DNA of 64,000 nucleotides from the NCBI GenBank assembly GCA_004010535.1, contig RQYE01000009.1, positions 32,001-96,000 on the forward strand, given 5' to 3'. Position 1 is the stretch's first letter, and the number at the start of each line of letters is the position of its first letter. This stretch comes from Coriobacteriales bacterium OH1046. GTDB lineage: Bacteria > Actinomycetota > Coriobacteriia > Coriobacteriales > Atopobiaceae. The translations under genes and the position numbers were made by a program. The notes under the pieces were generated by a model. It ran no database searches. It saw only the letters and a list, made by a program, of their open reading frames with translations, and was not told the DNA's origin. This document shows positions 63,478-64,000 of this stretch, in pieces.

Positions 63478-63957
63478 CTAGCGGGTGATCCCTACGATGG
63501 TGTACTTCCTGGCCTTGCCCGAGGGGGTGACGAACTCGACCTCATCGCCCTTCTTGCGGCCGATGAGGACCGCACCGGCGGGCGACTCGTTGGAGATCTT
63601 GTGCTCGAGCGAGTTCGTCTCGGTGGTACCGACGATGGTGAATGTGGAGCGCTTGCCCTTGGCATCCTCCAGCTCGACGGTGCAGCCGATCGAGATCTTC
63701 ACGCTGCGGCTCTTGGAGCTGTCGACCACCTTGGCCACCGAGAGGATCTGGCGGATCTCCGCGATACGGGCGGCGTTCTTGGCTTGCTCCTCTTTGGCGG
63801 CATCGTACTCGGCGTTCTCGGAGAGGTCGCCGAAACCGCGGGCTTCCTGGATGCGCTCGATGATCTCCGCATCCTTCTCGCCCTCGCGATACGCCAGCTC
63901 ATCGACGAGCTTCTGGCGGCCTTCGGGGGTGAGGTGGATCTCTTTGATGTTATCCAT
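63478..63957 (-). CDS. greA: Transcript cleavage factor GreA
   Basis: 159 residues. The coiled-coil tip with acidic residues is FGDLSENAEYDAAKEEQ, and the C-terminal FKBP-like domain contains KISIGCTVELEDAKGK and ISNESPAGAVLIGRKKGDEVEF. It rescues backtracked RNA polymerase. It lies upstream of lysS in the same direction. Confidence 0.97.
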   Translation of the reverse strand: MDNIKEIHLTPEGRQKLVDELAYREGEKDAEIIERIQEARGFGDLSENAEYDAAKEEQAKNAARIAEIRQILSVAKVVDSSKSRSVKISIGCTVELEDAKGKRSTFTIVGTTETNSLEHKISNESPAGAVLIGRKKGDEVEFVTPSGKARKYTIVGITR

Positions 63958-63971
63958 GCTCGTTTTATGCC

Positions 63972-64000
63972 TTACTCGCTGGTCTTCTTCGCGGTCGTCT
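63972..64000 (-). CDS. C-terminal end of an unidentified gene
   Basis: On the minus strand the window edge opens into a frame ending TTAKKTSE and TAA at 63972, 14 bases before the greA ATG. The Lys/Thr-rich tail looks like a natural protein end. Only nine residues are visible, so the protein cannot be identified. Confidence 0.35.

Overview
The window is high-GC, densely coded bacterial chromosome. It has good Shine-Dalgarno sites throughout and many four-base ATGA gene overlaps. The gene content points to an anaerobic, sugar-fermenting, host-associated actinobacterium of the Coriobacteriia type (Collinsella/Olsenella-like). Reasons: three separate PTS loci, rubrerythrin, a multi-cluster ferredoxin and glycogen phosphorylase, together with a housekeeping block in Gram-positive order (greA-lysS-clpC-disA-ispD-ispF-cysS-rlmB-yacP). 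The taxonomic call is inferred from gene content; no rRNA gene is present.

Left part (1-8907, minus strand): a catabolic operon built around an ascorbate/galactitol-type PTS. Reading with transcription it runs EIIA, Fe-dependent alcohol dehydrogenase, D-2-hydroxyacid dehydrogenase, SDR, an unknown membrane protein, EIIC, EIIB, a KGPDC/HPS-type decarboxylase homologue, a DeoC/FbaB-type aldolase, and a phosphotriesterase-family (phospholactonase-like) protein cut by the window edge. A degraded DUF6429 gene and a nested palindromic repeat follow at 8.9-9.9 kb.

9.9-25.3 kb: a LytR-CpsA-Psr protein and a secreted subtilase with two ricin-type beta-trefoil domains (plus strand), then ychF with a multi-cluster ferredoxin gene, groES-groEL, nadE whose glutaminase cysteine is replaced by glycine, a TsaB-RimI-TsaD triple fusion, glutathione peroxidase and a cation diffusion facilitator.

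25.3-39.3 kb: glycogen phosphorylase divergent from an AraC regulator; an envelope/housekeeping operon glmS-acpS-nnr-alr-udg-tsaE; and a polyol/ketose locus in which a mannitol-type EIICBA is divergent from a SorE-like dehydrogenase and a DeoR regulator, with clear operators between them.

39.3-46.7 kb: glmM overlaps a run toward an amino-sugar locus: GntR regulator, two-domain acetyltransferase, PIG-L deacetylase, mannose-family EIIB-EIIC-EIID, a small membrane protein and MurQ. This looks like a mannose-family PTS route for MurNAc or a related amino sugar. A perfect 70-bp palindrome lies between the regulator and the rest of the operon and carries promoter, operator-like and ribosome-binding sequences in both directions.

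46.7-64 kb: an endonuclease-fold gene bracketed by two copies of a four-arm palindromic repeat; a cytoplasmic UshA-like phosphatase; rubrerythrin; a clusterless MutY-like glycosylase; a MerR regulator; then the conserved housekeeping block. Its lysyl-tRNA synthetase is fused to an intact HD phosphohydrolase domain and a C-terminal tRNA-binding OB domain, which is the most unusual protein architecture in the window. No CRISPR array, prophage, insertion sequence, rRNA or tRNA gene was recognised.
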